NCBI RefSeq assembly: GCF_027579695.1
Contig: NC_083586.1
Coordinates: forward strand, 5,824,001 to 5,888,000
From: Neoarius graeffei
Lineage: Eukaryota > Chordata > Actinopteri > Siluriformes > Ariidae
Direction: 5' to 3'
DNA length: 64,000 nt
How positions within the stretch are numbered: position 1 is the first letter of the stretch; each line of letters starts with the position of its first letter. The notes under the pieces are model-generated. The model was not told the DNA's origin. It saw only the letters and a list, made by a program, of their open reading frames with translations, and made no database searches. A program made the translations under genes and the position numbers. Positions 1 to 14,500 of the stretch are shown piece by piece.

Positions 1-642
1 ATCACTATGAGCAGCTATGAAGCTAACATGACTCACTTTGTGCATCTATCACCCAAATACGAATCACGTTGTGCAGGGATGAAGCTAACATGAATGACTT
101 TGTGCAGCTATGAAGCTAACACGATTCACTCTGTGCAGCTATCAAGCTAACATGAATCACTCTGTGCAGCTATCAAGCTAACATGAATCACGATGTGCAG
201 ATAGGAAGCTAACATGAATCACGTTGTGCAGCTAGGAAGCTAACATGAATCACTTTGTGCAGCTATGAAGCTAACATGAATCACTCTGTGCAGCTATCAA
301 GCTAACATGACTCACTTTGTGCAGCTATCACCCAAATACGAATCACTTTGTGCTGCTATGAAGCTAACATGAATCACTATGAGCAGCTATGAAGCTAACA
401 TGACTCACTTTGTGCATCTATCACCCAAATACGAATCACGTTGTGCAGGGATGAAGCTAACATGAATGACTTTGTGCAGCTATGAAGCTAACACGATTCA
501 CTCTGTGCAGCTATCAAGCTAACATGAATCACTCTGTGCAGCTATCAAGCTAACATGAATCACGATGTGCAGATAGGAAGCTAACATGAATCACGTTGTG
601 CAGCTAGGAAGCTAACATGAATCACTTTGTGCAGCTATGAAG
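1..642 (+). repeat. 12-unit (372-bp) higher-order repeat
   Basis: The distinctive run atcactatgagcagctatg at base 1 recurs at base 373, and the following units match in order for about 270 bases. The spacing, 372, is exactly 12 x 31. This is a recent segmental duplication inside the array. Confidence 0.85.
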
Positions 643-1559
643 CTAACATGACTCACTTTGTGCAGCTATCACCCAAATACAAATCACTTTGTGCCACGAT
701 GAAGCTAACAGGAATCACTATGTGCAGCTATAAAGCTAACATGAATCACTTTGTGCAGCGATGAAGCTAACATGAATCACTCTGTGCAGCTTTAAAGCTA
801 AGATGAATCACTATGTGCAGCTATGAAGCGAAGATGAATCACTCTGTGCAGCTATCAAGCTAACATGAATCACTTTCTGCAGCAATGAAGCTAACATGAA
901 TCACTGTGCAGCTATCACCCAAATACGAATCACTTTGTGCCGCTATGAAGCTAACATGAATCACTTTGTGCAGCTATGAAGCTAACATGAATCACTCTGT
1001 GCAGCTATGAAGCTTACATGAATCACTCTGTGCAGCTATGAAGCTTACATGAATCACTCTGTGCAGCTATGAAGCTAACATGAATCACTTTGTGCAGCTA
1101 TCACCCAAATACGAATCACTTTGTGCCGCTATGAAGCTAACATGACTCACTTTGTGCAGCTATCACCCAAATACAAATCACTTTGTGCCGCTATGAAGCT
1201 AACAGGAATCACTATGTGCAGCTATAAAGCTAACATGACTCACTCTGTGCAGCCATGAAGCTAACATGAATCACGTTGTGCAGCCATGAAGCTAACATGA
1301 ATCACTCTGTGCAGTTATCAAGCTAACATGAATCACTCTGTGCAGCTATGAAGCTAACATGAATCACTCTGTGCAGCTATGAAGCTAACATGAATCACTC
1401 AGTGCAGCTATGAAGCTAAGATGAATCACTCTGTGCAGCTATGAAGCTAACATGAATCACTTTGTGCAGCCATGAAGCTAACATGAATCACTTTGTGCAG
1501 CTAGGAAGCTAACATGAATCACTATGTGCGGGTATCAAGCTAACATGAATCACTTTGTG

Positions 1560-2160
1560 CAGCTATGAAGCTAACATGAATCACTTTGTGCAGCTTTAAA
1601 GATAACATGAATCACTTTATGCAGCATTGAAGCTAAGATGAATCACTTTGTGATTCTTTGTGATAGCCATGAAGCTAACATGAATCACTTTGTGCAGCTA
1701 TGAAGCTTACATGAATCACTCTGTGCAGCTATGAAGCTAACATGAATAACTCTGTGCAGCGATGAAGCTAACATGAATCACTTTGTGCAGCTATGAAGCT
1801 TACATGAATCACTCTGTGCAGCTATGAAGCTAATATGAATCACTCTGTGCAGCTATGAAGCTAATATGAATCACTCTGTGCAGCTATGAAGCTAATATGA
1901 ATCACTCTGTGCAGCTATGAAGCTAATATGAATCACTCTGTGCAGCTATGAAGCTAACATGAATCACTATGTGCGGGTATCAAGCTAACATGAATCACTT
2001 TGTGCAGCTTTAAAGATAACATGAATCACTTTATGCAGCATTGAAGCTAAGATGAATCACTTTGTGATTCTTTGTGATAGCCATGAAGCTAACATGAATC
2101 ACTTTGTGCAGCTATGAAGCTTACATGAATCACTCTGTGCAGCTATGAAGCTAACATGAA
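1560..2160 (+). repeat. 414-bp higher-order repeat with an 11-bp unit insertion
   Basis: An aberrant unit containing tgattctttgtgatagcc occurs at 1651 and again at 2065. The 414-base spacing equals 13 units plus the 11 extra bases of this long unit, so the insertion came first and the block was then duplicated. Confidence 0.75.
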
Positions 2161-3059
2161 TCACTCTGTGCAGCGATGAAGCTAACATGAATCACTTTGT
2201 GCAGCTATGAAGCTTACATGAATCACTCTGTGCAGCTATGAAGCTAATATGAATCACTCTGTGCAGCTATGAAGCTTACATGAATCACTCTGTGCAGCTA
2301 TGAAGCTAACATGAATCACTCTGTGCAGCTATGAAGCTAACATGAATCACTTTGTGCAGCTTTGAAGCTAACAGGAATCACTATGTGCAGCTATTAAGAT
2401 AACATGAATCACTATGTGCAGCAATGAAGCTAACATGAATCACTCTGTGTAGCTATGAAGCTAACATGAATCACTATGTGCAGCTATGAAGCTAAGATGA
2501 ATCACTCTGTGCAGCTATCAAGCTAACATGAATCACTTTGTGCAGCCATGAAGCTAACATGAATCACTTTCTGCAGCGATGAAGCAAACATGAATCACTA
2601 TGTGCAGCTATGAAACTAAGATGAATCACTCTGTGCAGATATCAAGCTAACATGAATCACTTTTTGCAGCTAAGAAGCTAACATGAATCACTCTGTGCAG
2701 CTATGAAGCTTACATGAATCACTCTGTGCAGCTATGAAGCTAAGATGAATCACTCTGTGCAGCTATCAAGCTAAAATGAATCACTTTGTGCAGCAATGAA
2801 GCTAACATGAATCACTCTGTGCAGCTATGAAGCTAACATGAATCACTCTGTGCAGCTATGAAGCTAACATGAATCACTTTGTGCAGCAATGAAGCTTAGA
2901 TGAATCACTCTGTGCAGCAATGAAGCTTTCATGAATCACTCTGTGCAGCTATGAAGCTAACATGAATCACTCTGTGCAGCTATGAAGCTAACATGAATCA
3001 CTCTGTGCAGCTATGAAGCTTACATGAATCACTCTGTGCAGCTGTGAAGCTTACATGAA

Positions 3060-4030
3060 TCACTCTGTGCAGCTATGAAGATAACATTAATCACTTTGTG
3101 CAGCTTTGAAGCTAACATGAATCACTCTGTGCAGCTATGAAGCTAACATGAATCACTCTGTGTAGCTATGAAGCTAACATGAATCACTCTGTGCAGCTAT
3201 GAAGCTTACATGAATCACTCTGTGCAGCTATGAAGCTAACATGAATCACTTTGTGCAGCTATGAAGCTTACATGAATCACTCTGTGCAGCAATGAAGCTT
3301 ACATGAATCACTCTGTGCAGCTATGAAGCTAACATGAATCACTCTGTGCAGCTGTGAAGCTTACATGAATCACTCTGTGCAGCTATGAAGCTAACATGAA
3401 TCACTTTGTGCAGCTATGAAGCTTTCATGAATCACTCTGTGCAGCTATGAAGCTAACATGAATCACTTTCTGCAGCTATGAAGCTAACATGAATCACTTT
3501 GTGCAGCTATGAAGCTAACATGAATCACTCTGTGCAGCTATGAAGCTTACATGAATCACTCTGTGCAGCTATGAAGCTTACATGAATCACTCTGTGCAGC
3601 TATGAAGCTAACATGAATCACTTTGTGCAGCTATGAAGCTTACATGAATCACTCTGTGCAGCAATGAAGCTTACATGAATCACTCTGTGCAGCTATGAAG
3701 CTAACATGAATCACTCTGTGCAGCTATGAAGATAACATTAATCACTTTGTGCAGCTTTGAAGCTAACATGAATCACTCTGTGCAGCTATGAAGCTAACAT
3801 GAATCACTCTGTGTAGCTATGAAGCTAACATGAATCACTCTGTGCAGCTATGAAGCTTACATGAATCACTCTGTGCAGCTATGAAGCTAACATGAATCAC
3901 TTTGTGCAGCTATGAAGCTTACATGAATCACTCTGTGCAGCAATGAAGCTTACATGAATCACTCTGTGCAGCTATGAAGCTAACATGAATCACTCTGTGC
4001 AGCTATGAAGATAACATTAATCACTTTGTG
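3060..4030 (+). repeat. Higher-order repeats of 21 and 9 units
   Basis: The marker variant gaagataacattaatcact occurs with its ataacattaa core at 3081, 3732 and 4011. The spacings are 651 (21 x 31) and 279 (9 x 31), with the neighbouring variants largely in the same order. Confidence 0.75.
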
Positions 4031-6069
4031 CAGCTATGAAGCTAATATGAATCACTCTGTGCAGCTATGAAGCTTACATGAATCACTCTGTGCAGCTATG
4101 AAGCTAACATGAATCACTCTGTGCAGCTATGAAGCTAACATGAATAACTTTGTGCAGCAATGAAGCAAACATGAATCACTCTGTGTAGCTATGAAGCTAA
4201 CATGAATCACTTTGTGCAGCTATGAAGCTTACATGAATCACTCTGTGCAGCTATGAAGCTTACATGAATCACTCTGTGCAGCTATGAAGCTAAAATGAAT
4301 CACTCTGTGCAGCTATGAAGCTTACATGAATCACTCTGTGCAGCTATGAAGCTAACATGAATCACTCTGTGCAGCTATGAAACTAACATGAATCACTCTG
4401 TGCAGCTATGAAGCTTAATGAATCACTCTGTGCAGCCATGAAGCTTACATGAATCACTCTGTGCAGCTATGAAGCTTACATGAATCACTCTGTGCAGCTA
4501 TGAAGCTTACATGAATCACTCTGTGCAGCTATGAAGCTTACATGAATCACTCTGTGTAGCTATGAAGCTAACATGAATCACTATGTGCAGCTATGAAGCT
4601 AAGATGAATCACTCTGTGCAGCTATCAAGCTAACATGAATCACTCTGTGCAGCTATCAAGATAACATGAATCATTCAGTGCAGCTATGAAACTAACATGA
4701 ATCACTATGTGCAGCTATGAAGCTAACATGAATCACTTTCTGCAGCGATGAAGCAAACATGAATCACTATGTGCAGCTATGAAGCTAACATGAATCACTT
4801 TTTGCAGCTATGAAGCTAACATGAATCACTCTGTGCAGCTATGAAGCTAACATGAATGAATTTGTGCAGCGATGAAGCTAACATGAATCACTTTGTGCAG
4901 CCATGAAGCTAACATGAATCACTTTGTGCAGATAGGAAGCTAACATGAATCACTATGTGCAGCTATGAAGCTAACATGAATCACTCTGTGCAGTTATCAA
5001 GCTAACATGAATCACTTTGTGCAGCTATGAAGCTAACATGAATCACTATGTGCAGCTATGAAGCTAACATGAATCACTCTGTGCAGTTATCAAGCTCACA
5101 TGAATCACTTTGTGCAGCTAGGAAGCTAACATGAATCACTATGTGCAGCTATGAAGCTAACATGAATCACTCTGTGCAGTTATCAAGCTAACATGAATCA
5201 CTTTGTGCCGCTATGAAGCTAACAGGAATCACTATCTGCAGCTATGAAGATAACATGAATCACTTTGTGCAGCAATGAAGCTAACATGAATCACTCTGTG
5301 CAGCTATGAAGCTTACATGAATCACTCTGTGCAGCTATGAAGCTAACATGAATCACTTTGTGCAGCTATGAAGCTTACATGAATCACTCTGTGCAGCAAT
5401 GAAGCTTACATGAATCACTCTGGGCAGCTATGAAGCTAACATGAATCACTCTGTGCAGCTATGAAGCTAACATGAATCACTTTGTGCAGCTTTGAAGCTA
5501 ACATGAATCACTTTCTGCAGCTATGAAGCTAACATGAATCACTTTGTGCAGCTATCAAGCTAACATGAATCACTCTGTGCAGCTTTAAATATAATATGAA
5601 TCACATCGTGCAGCTTTGAAGCTAAGATGAATCACTATGTGCAGCTATGAAGCTAATATGATTCACTCTGTGCAGCTATCAAGCTAATATGAATCGCTTT
5701 GTGTAGCTATGAAGCTTACATGAATCACTCTGTGCAGCTATCAAGATAACATGAATCATTCAGTGCAGCTATCAATCTAACATGAATCACTATGTGCAGC
5801 TATGAAGCTAACATGAATCACTCTGTGCAGCTAACAAGCTAACATGAATCACTCTGTGCAGCTTTAAAGCTAACATGAATAACTTTGTGCAGCTTTGAAG
5901 CTAACATGAATCACTCTGTGCAGCTATCAAGCTAACATGAATCACTTTTTGCAGCTATGAAGCTAACAGGAATCACTCTGTGCAGCTTTAAAGCTAACAT
6001 GAATCACTCTGTGCAGCTATGAAGCTAACATGACTCACTTTGTGCAGCTATCACCCAAATACGAATCAC

Positions 6070-8510
6070 TTTGTGCAGCTTTGAAGCTAACATGAATCAG
6101 TTTCTGCAGCTATGAAGCTAACATGAATCACTTTGTGCAGCTGTGAAGCTAACCTGAATCACTTTGTGCCGCTATGAAGCAAACATGACTCACTTTGTGC
6201 AGCTATCACGCAAATACAAATCACTTTGTGCCGCTATGAAGCTAACAGGAATCACTATGTGCAGCTATAAAGCTAACATGAATCACTTTGTGCAGCCATG
6301 AAGCTAACATGAATCACTTTGTGCAGCCATGAATCTAAAATGAATCACTCTGTGCAGCTATCAAGCTAACATGAATCACTATGTGCAGCAATGAAGCTTA
6401 GATGAATCAGTCTGTGCAGCCATGAAGCTAACATGAATCACTCTGTGCAGCTATGAAGCTTAGATAAATCACTATGTGCAGCTATGAAGCTAACATGAAT
6501 CACTTTGTGCAGCTTTGAAGCTAAGATGAATCACTAAGTGCAGCTATGAAGCTAAGATGAATCACTCTGTGCAGTTATCAAGCTAACATGAATCACGTTG
6601 TGCAGCTGTGAAGCTAGCATGACTCACTTTGTGCAGCTATCACCCAAATACGAATCACTTTGTGCAGCTATGAAGCTTTCATGAATCACTCTGTGCAGCT
6701 ATCAAGCTAATATGAATCACTCTGTGCAGCTAACAAGCTAACATGAATCACTTTGTGCAGCTATGAAGCTAACATGTCTCACTTTGTGCAGCTATCACCC
6801 AAATACGAATCACTTTGTGCCGCTATGAAGCTAACATGAATCACTTTGTGCAGCTTTGAAGCTAACATGAATCACTTTCTGCAGCGATAGAGCTAACATG
6901 AATCACTTTGTGCAGCTATGAAGCTGAGATGAATCATCCTGTGCAGCAATCAAGCTAACATGAATCACTCTGTGCAGCTTTAAAGATAACATGAATCACT
7001 ATGTGCAGCTTTGAAGCTAACATGAATCACTCTGTGCAGCTATCAAGCTAACATGAATCACTTTATGCAGCTATGAAGCTAACATGACTCACTATGTGCA
7101 GCTATCACCCAAATACGAATCACTTTGTGCCGCTATGAAGCTAACATGAATCACTTTGTGCAGCTTTGAAGCTAACATGAATCAGTTTCTGCAGCTATGA
7201 AGCTAACATGAATCACTTTGTGCAGCTGTGAAGCTAACATGAATCACTTTGTGCCGCTATGAAGCAAAAATGACTCACTTTGTGCAGCTATCACGCAAAT
7301 ACAAATCACTTTGTGCCGCTATGAAGCTAACAGGAATCACTATGTGCAGCTATAAAGCTAACATGAATCACTTTGTGCAGCCATGAAGCTAACATGAATC
7401 ACTTTGTGCAGCCATGAATCTAAAATGAATCACTCTGTGCAGCTATCAAGCTAACATGAATCACTATGTGCAGCAATGAAGCTTAGATGAATCAGTCTGT
7501 GCAGCCATGAAGCTAACATGAATCACTCTGTGCAGCTATGAAGCTTAGATAAATCACTATGTGCAGCTATGAAGCTAACATGAATCAATTTGTGCAGCTT
7601 TGAATCTAAGATGAATCACTAAGTGCAGCTATGAAGCTAAGATGAATCACTCTGTGCAGTTATCAAGCTAACATGAATCACGTTGTGCAGCTGTGAAGCT
7701 AGCATGACTCACTTTGTGCAGCTATCACCCAAATACGAATCACTTTGTGCAGCTATGAAGCTTTCATGAATCACTCTGTGCAGCTATCAAGCTAACATGA
7801 ATCACTCTGTGCAGCTAACAAGCTAACATGAATCACTTTGTGCAGCTATGAAGCTAACATGTCTCACTTTGTGCAGCTATCACCCAAATACGAATCACTT
7901 TGTGCCGCTATGAAGCTAACATGAATCACTTTGTGCAGCTTTGAAGCTAACATGAATCACTTTCTGCAGCGATAGAGCTAACATGAATCACTTTGTGCAG
8001 CTATGAAGCTGAGATGAATCACCCTGTGCAGCAATCAAGCTAACATGAATCACTCTGTGCAGCTTTAAAGATAACATGAATCACTATGTGCAGCTTTGAA
8101 GCTAACATGAATCACTCTGTGCAGCTATCAAGCTAACATGAATCACTTTATGCAGCTATGAAGCTAACATGACTCACTATGTGCAGCTATCACCCAAATA
8201 CGAATCACTTTGTGCCGCTATGAAGCTCACATGAATCACTTTGTGCAGCTTTGAAGCTAACATGAATCACTTTCTGCAGCGATAGAGCTAACATGAATCA
8301 CTTTGTGCAGCTATGAAGCTGAGATGAATCACCCTGTGCAGCAATCAAGCTAACATGAATCACTCTGTGCAGCTTTAAAGATAACATGAATCACTATGTG
8401 CAGCTTTGAAGCTAACATGAATCACTCTGTGCAGCTATCAAGCTAACATGAATCACTTTATGCAGCTATGAAGCTAACATGACTCACTATGTGCAGCTAT
8501 CACCCAAATA
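6070..8510 (+). repeat. 35-unit (1085-bp) and 10-unit (310-bp) higher-order repeats
   Basis: Two rare variants give the period. One, aatcagtttctgcagc, has its tttct at 6101 and 7186. The other, tttctgcagcgatagagc, starts at 6876, 7961 and 8271. The 1085-base spacing is 35 x 31 and the 310-base spacing is 10 x 31. The order of intervening variants agrees, so a 1085-base block was duplicated and its tail then duplicated again as 310 bases. Confidence 0.85.
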
Positions 8511-11500
8511 CGAATCAGTTTGTGCAGCTATGAAGCTAACATGAATCACTATGTGCAGCTTTGAAGCTAACATGAATCACTCTGTGCAGCTATCAAGCTA
8601 ACATGAATCACTTTATGCAGCTATGAAGCTAACATGACTCACTATGTTCAGCTATCACCCAAATACGAATCAGTTTGTGCAGCTATGAAGCTAACATGAA
8701 TCAGTTTGTGCAGCTGTGAAGCAAACATGAATCACTTTGTGCAGCTGTGAAGCTAACATGAATCACTTTGTGCAGGTATGAAGCTAACATGAATCACTTT
8801 GTGTAGCTATGAAGCTAACAAGAATCACTTTGTGTAGCTATGAAGCTAACATGACTCACTTTGTGCAGCTATGAAGCTAACATGAATCACTTTGTGCAGC
8901 CTTGAAGCCAACATGAATCACTTTGTGTAGCTATGAAGCTAACATGAATCACTTTGTGCAGCTTTGAAGCTAGCATGAATCACTTTGTGCAGCTATGAAG
9001 CTAACATGAATCACTTTGTGCATCTATGAAGCTAACACAAATCACTTTGTGCAGCCATGAAGCTAACACGAATCACTTTGTGCAGCCTTGAAGCTACATG
9101 AATCACCTTGTGCAGCTAGGAAGCTAACATGAATCACTTTGTGCAGCCATGAAGCTAATATGAATCACTCTGTGCAGCTAGGAAGCTAACATGAATCACT
9201 TTGTGTAGCTATGAAGCTAACACGAATCACTTTGTGTCGCTATGAAGCTGACATGACTCACTTTGTGCAGCTTTGAAGCTAACATGAATCTCTTCCTGCA
9301 GCCATGAAGCTAACATGAATCACTTTGTGTAGCTATGAAGCTAACATGAATCACTTTGTGCAGCCATGAAGCAAACATGACTCACTTTGTGCAGCTTTGA
9401 AGCTAACATGAATCACTTTGTGCAGCCATGAAGCTAACAAGAATCACTTTTTGTAGACATAAAGATAACATGAATCACTTTGTGCAGCCATGAAGCTAAT
9501 ATGAATCACTTTGTACAGCCATGAAGCCAACATGAATCACTTTGTGCATCTATGAAGCAACCATGAATCACTTTTTGCAGATATAAAGATAACATGAATC
9601 ATTTTGTGCAGCTATGAAGCTAACATGAATCACTTTGTGTAGCTATGAAGCTAACATGAATCAATTTGTGTAGCTATGAAGCTAACATGAATCAATTTGT
9701 GCAGCGAAAAGCTCACATGAATCACTTTGTGCAGCTGTGAAGCTACCAAGAATCACTTTTGGCAGATATAAAGATAACATGAATCATTTTGTGCCGCTAT
9801 GAAGCTAACATGAATCACTTTGTCCTGCCTTGAAGCTAATATGAATCACTCTGTGCAGCTAGGAAGCTAACATGAATCACTTTGTGCAGCCATGATGCTA
9901 ACATGAATCATTTTGTGCAGCCATGAAGCTAACATGAATCACTTTGTGCAGCTTTGAAGCTAATATGAATCACTCTGTGCAGCTAGGAAGCTAACATGAA
10001 TCACTTTGTGTAGCTATGAAGCTAACACGAATCACTTTGTGCAGCCATGATGCTAACACGAATCACTTTGTGCAGCCTTGAAGCTAACATGAATCACCTT
10101 GTGCAGCTAGGAAGCTAACATGAATCACTTTGTGCAGCCATGAAGCTAATATGAATCACTCTGTGCAGCTAGGAAGCTAACATGAATCACTTTGTGTAGC
10201 TATGAAGCTAACACGAATCACTTTGTGCAGCCATGAAGCTAACACGAATCACTTTGTGCAGCCTTGAAGCTAACATGAATCACCTTGTGCAGCTAGGAAG
10301 CTAACACGATTCACTTTGTGCAGCCTTGAAGCTAATATGAATCACTCTGTGCAGCTAGGAAGCTAACACGAATCACTTTGTGCAGCCATGAAGCTAACAC
10401 GAATCACTTTGTGCAGCCTTGAAGCTAACATGAATCACTTTGTGCAGCTAGGAAGCTAACATGAATCACTTTGTTCAGCTATGAAGCTAACATGAATCAC
10501 TCTGTGCTGCCATGAATTTAACATGAATCACTTTGTGCAGCTATGAAGCTAACATGAATCAATTTGTGCAGTGAAAAGCTAACATGAATCACTTTTTGCA
10601 GCTGTGAAGCTAACATGAATCACTTTGTGCAGCTTTGAAGCTAACATGAATCACTTTGTGCAGCCATGAAGCTAACATGAATCACTTTGTGTAGCTATGA
10701 AGCTAACATGAATCATTTTGTGCAGCCATGAAGCAAACATGACTCACTTTGTGCAGCTTTGAAGCTAACATGAATCACTTTGTGCAGCCATGAAGCTAAC
10801 AAGAATCACTTTTTGCAGACATAAACATAACATGAATCACTTTGTGCCGCCATGAAGCTACCATGAATCATTTTGTGCAGCTATGAAGCTAACATGAATC
10901 ACTTTGTGTAGCTATGAAGTTAACATGAATCATTTTGTGTAGATATACAGCTAACATGAATCAATTTGTGCAGCGAAAAGCTAACATGAATCACTTTGTG
11001 CAACTATGAAGCTAACATGAATCACTTTGTGCAGCTTTGAAGCTAACATGAATCACTTCATGCAGCAATGAAGCTAACATGAATCACTTTGTGCAGTTTT
11101 GAAGCTAACATGAATCTCTTCCTGCAGCCATGAAGCTAACATGAATCACTTTGTGTAGCTATGAAGCTAACATGAATCACTTTGTGCAGCCATGAAGCAA
11201 ACATGTCTCACTTTGTGCAGCTTTGAAGCTAACATGAATCACTTTGTTCAGCCCTGAAGGTAACAAGAATCACTTTTTGCAGACATAAACATAACATGAA
11301 TCACTTTGTGCTGCCATGAAGCTACCATGAATCATTTTGTGCAGCTATGAAGCTAACATGAATCACTTTGTGTAGCTATGAAGTTAACATGAATCACTTT
11401 GTGTAGCTATACATCTAACATGAATCAATTTGTGCAGCGAAATGCTAACATGAATCACTTTGTGCAGCTGTGAAGCTAACATGAATCACTTTTTGCAGAT

Positions 11501-14500
11501 ATAAATATAACATGAATCATTTTGTGCAGCCATGAAGCTAACATGAATCATTTTGTGCAGCCATGAAGCTAACACAAATCAATTTGTGCAGCCTTGAAGC
11601 TAACATGAATAGTTTGTGCAGCTTAGAAGCTAACATGAATCACTTTGTGCAGTTAGGAAGCTAACATGAATCACTTTGGTCAGCTATGAAGCTAACATGA
11701 ATCACTCTGTGCAGCCATGAATTTAACATGAATCACTTTGTGCAGCTATGAAGCTAACATGAATCACTTTGTACAGCCATGAAGCTAACACGAATCACTT
11801 TGTGCAGCCTTGAAGCTAACATGAATCACTTTGTGCAGCTTCGAAGCTAACATGAATCAATTTGTGCAGCGAAAAGCTAACATGAATCACTTTGTGCAGC
11901 TGTGAAGCTAACATGAATCACTTTGTGTAGCTATGAAGCTAACATGAATCACTTTGTGCAGCCATGAAGCAAACATGACTCACTTTGTGCAGCTTTGAAG
12001 CTAACATGAATCACTTTGTGCATCTATGAAGCTACCATGAATCACTTTTTGCAGATATAAAGATAAAATGAATCATTTTGTGCAGCTATGAAGCTAACAT
12101 GAATCAATTTGTACAGCCATGAAGCAAACATGAATCACTTTGTGCATCTATGAAGCTACCATGAATCACTTTTTGCAGATATAAAGATAACATGAATCAT
12201 TTTGTGCAGCTATGAAGCTAACATGAATCACTTTGTGTAGTTATGAAGTTAACATGAATCACTTTGTGTAGCTTTGAAGTTAACATGAATCAATTTGTGT
12301 AGCTATGAAGCTAACATGAATCAATTTGTGTAGCTATGAAGCTAACATGAATCAATTTGTGCAGCGAAAAGCTAATATGAATCACTTTGTGCAGCTGTGA
12401 AGCTACCAAGAATCCCTTTTTGCAGATATAAAGATAACATGAATCATTTTGTGCAGCCATGAAGCTAACATGAATCATTTTGTGCAGCCATGAAGCTAAC
12501 ATGAATCACTTTGTGCAGCCTTGAAGCTAATATGAATCAGTCTGTGCAGCTAGGAAGCTAACATGAATCACTTTGTGCAGCCATGAAGCTAACACGAATC
12601 ACTTTGTGCAGCCTTGAAGCTAATATGAATCACTCTGTGCAGCTAGGAAGCTAACATGAATCACTTTGTGCAGCCATAAAGCTAACACGAATCACTTTGT
12701 GCAGCCATGAAGCTAACACGAATCACTTTGTGGAGCCTTGAAGCTAACATCAATCACTTTCTGCAGCAAGGAAGCTAACATGAATCACTTTGTGCAGCCA
12801 TAAAGCTATCACGAATCACTTTGTGCAGCCATGAAGCTAACACGAATCACTTTGTGCAGCCTTGAAGCTAATATGAATCACTCTGTGCAGCTAGGAAGCT
12901 TACATGAATCACTTTGTGCAGCCATAAAGCTAACACGAATCACTTTGTGCAGCCATGAAGCTAACACGAATCACTTTGTGCAGCCTTGAAGCTAACATCA
13001 ATCACTTTCTGCAGCTAGGAAGCTAACATGAATCACTTTGTGCAGCCATAAAGCTATCACGAATCACTTTGTGCAGCCATGAAGCTAACACGAATCACTT
13101 TGTGCAGCCTTGAAGCTAATATGAATCACTCTGTGCAGCTAGGAAGCTATCACGAATCACTTTGTGCAGCCATGAAGCTAACACGAATCACTTTGTGCAG
13201 CCTTGAAGCTAACATGAATCACTTTGTGCAGCTAGGAAGCTAACATGAATCACTTTGTTCAGCTATGAAGCTAACATGAATCACTCTGTGCAGCCATGAA
13301 TTTAACATGAATCACTTTGTCCAGCTATGAAGCTAACATGAATCAATTTGTGCAGCGAAAAGATAACATGAATCACTTTTTGCAGCTGTGAAGCTAACAT
13401 GAATCACTTTGTGCAGCTTTGAAGCTAACATGAATCACTTCATGCAGCAATGAAGCTTACATGAATCACTTTGTGCAGTTTTGAAGCTAACATGAATCTC
13501 TTCCTGCAGCCATGAAGCTAACATGAATCACTTTGTGTAGCTATGAAGCTAACATGAATCACTTTGTGCAGCCATGAAGCAAACATGACTCACTTTGTGC
13601 AGCCATGAAGCTAACAAGAATCACTTTTTGCAGACATAAACATAACATGAATCACTTTGTGCTGCCATGAAGCTACCATGAATCATTTTGTGCAGCTATG
13701 AAGCTAACATGAATCACTTTGTGTAGCTATGAAGTTAACATGAATCACTTTGTGTAGCTATACAGCTAACATGAATCACTTTGTGCAGCGAAAAGCTAAC
13801 ATGAATCACTTTGTGCAACTATGAAGCTAACATGAATCACTTTGTGCAGCTTTGAAGCTAACATGAATCACTTCATGCAGCAATGAAGCTAACATGAATC
13901 ACTTTGTGCAGTTTTGAAGCTAACATGAATCTCTTCCTGCAGCCATGAAGCTAACATGGATCACTTTGTGTATCTATGAAGCTAACATGACTCACTTTGT
14001 GCAGCTTTGAAGCTAACATGAATCACTTTGTGCAGCCATGAAGCTAACAAGAATCACTTTTTGCAGACATAAAAATAACATGAATCACTTTGTGGAGCTA
14101 TGACGCTAACATGAATCACTTTGTGCAGCTATGAAGGTCGCAAGACTCACTTTGTACAGCTATGAAGCTAACATGAATCACTTTGTGCAGCTATGACGCT
14201 AACATGAATCACTTTGTGCAGCTATGAAGGTCGCAAGACTCACTTTGTGCAGCTATGAAGCTAACATGAATCACTTTGTGCAGCTATGAAGCTAACATGA
14301 CTCCCTTTGTGCAGCTATGAAGCTAACATGACTCACTTTGTGCAGCTATGAAGCTAAAATTAATCACTTTGTGCAGCTATGAAGCTAACATGACTCACTT
14401 TGTGCAGCTATCACCCAAATACGAATCACTTTCTGCAGCTATGAAGCTCCCATGACTCACTTTGTGCAGCTATGAAGCTAACATGACTAACTTTGTGCAG

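Noticed and set aside
12311-12502. Open frame of 63 codons in the satellite
   Set aside because: It is three-unit periodic translation of the 31-bp repeat with no start context or domain.
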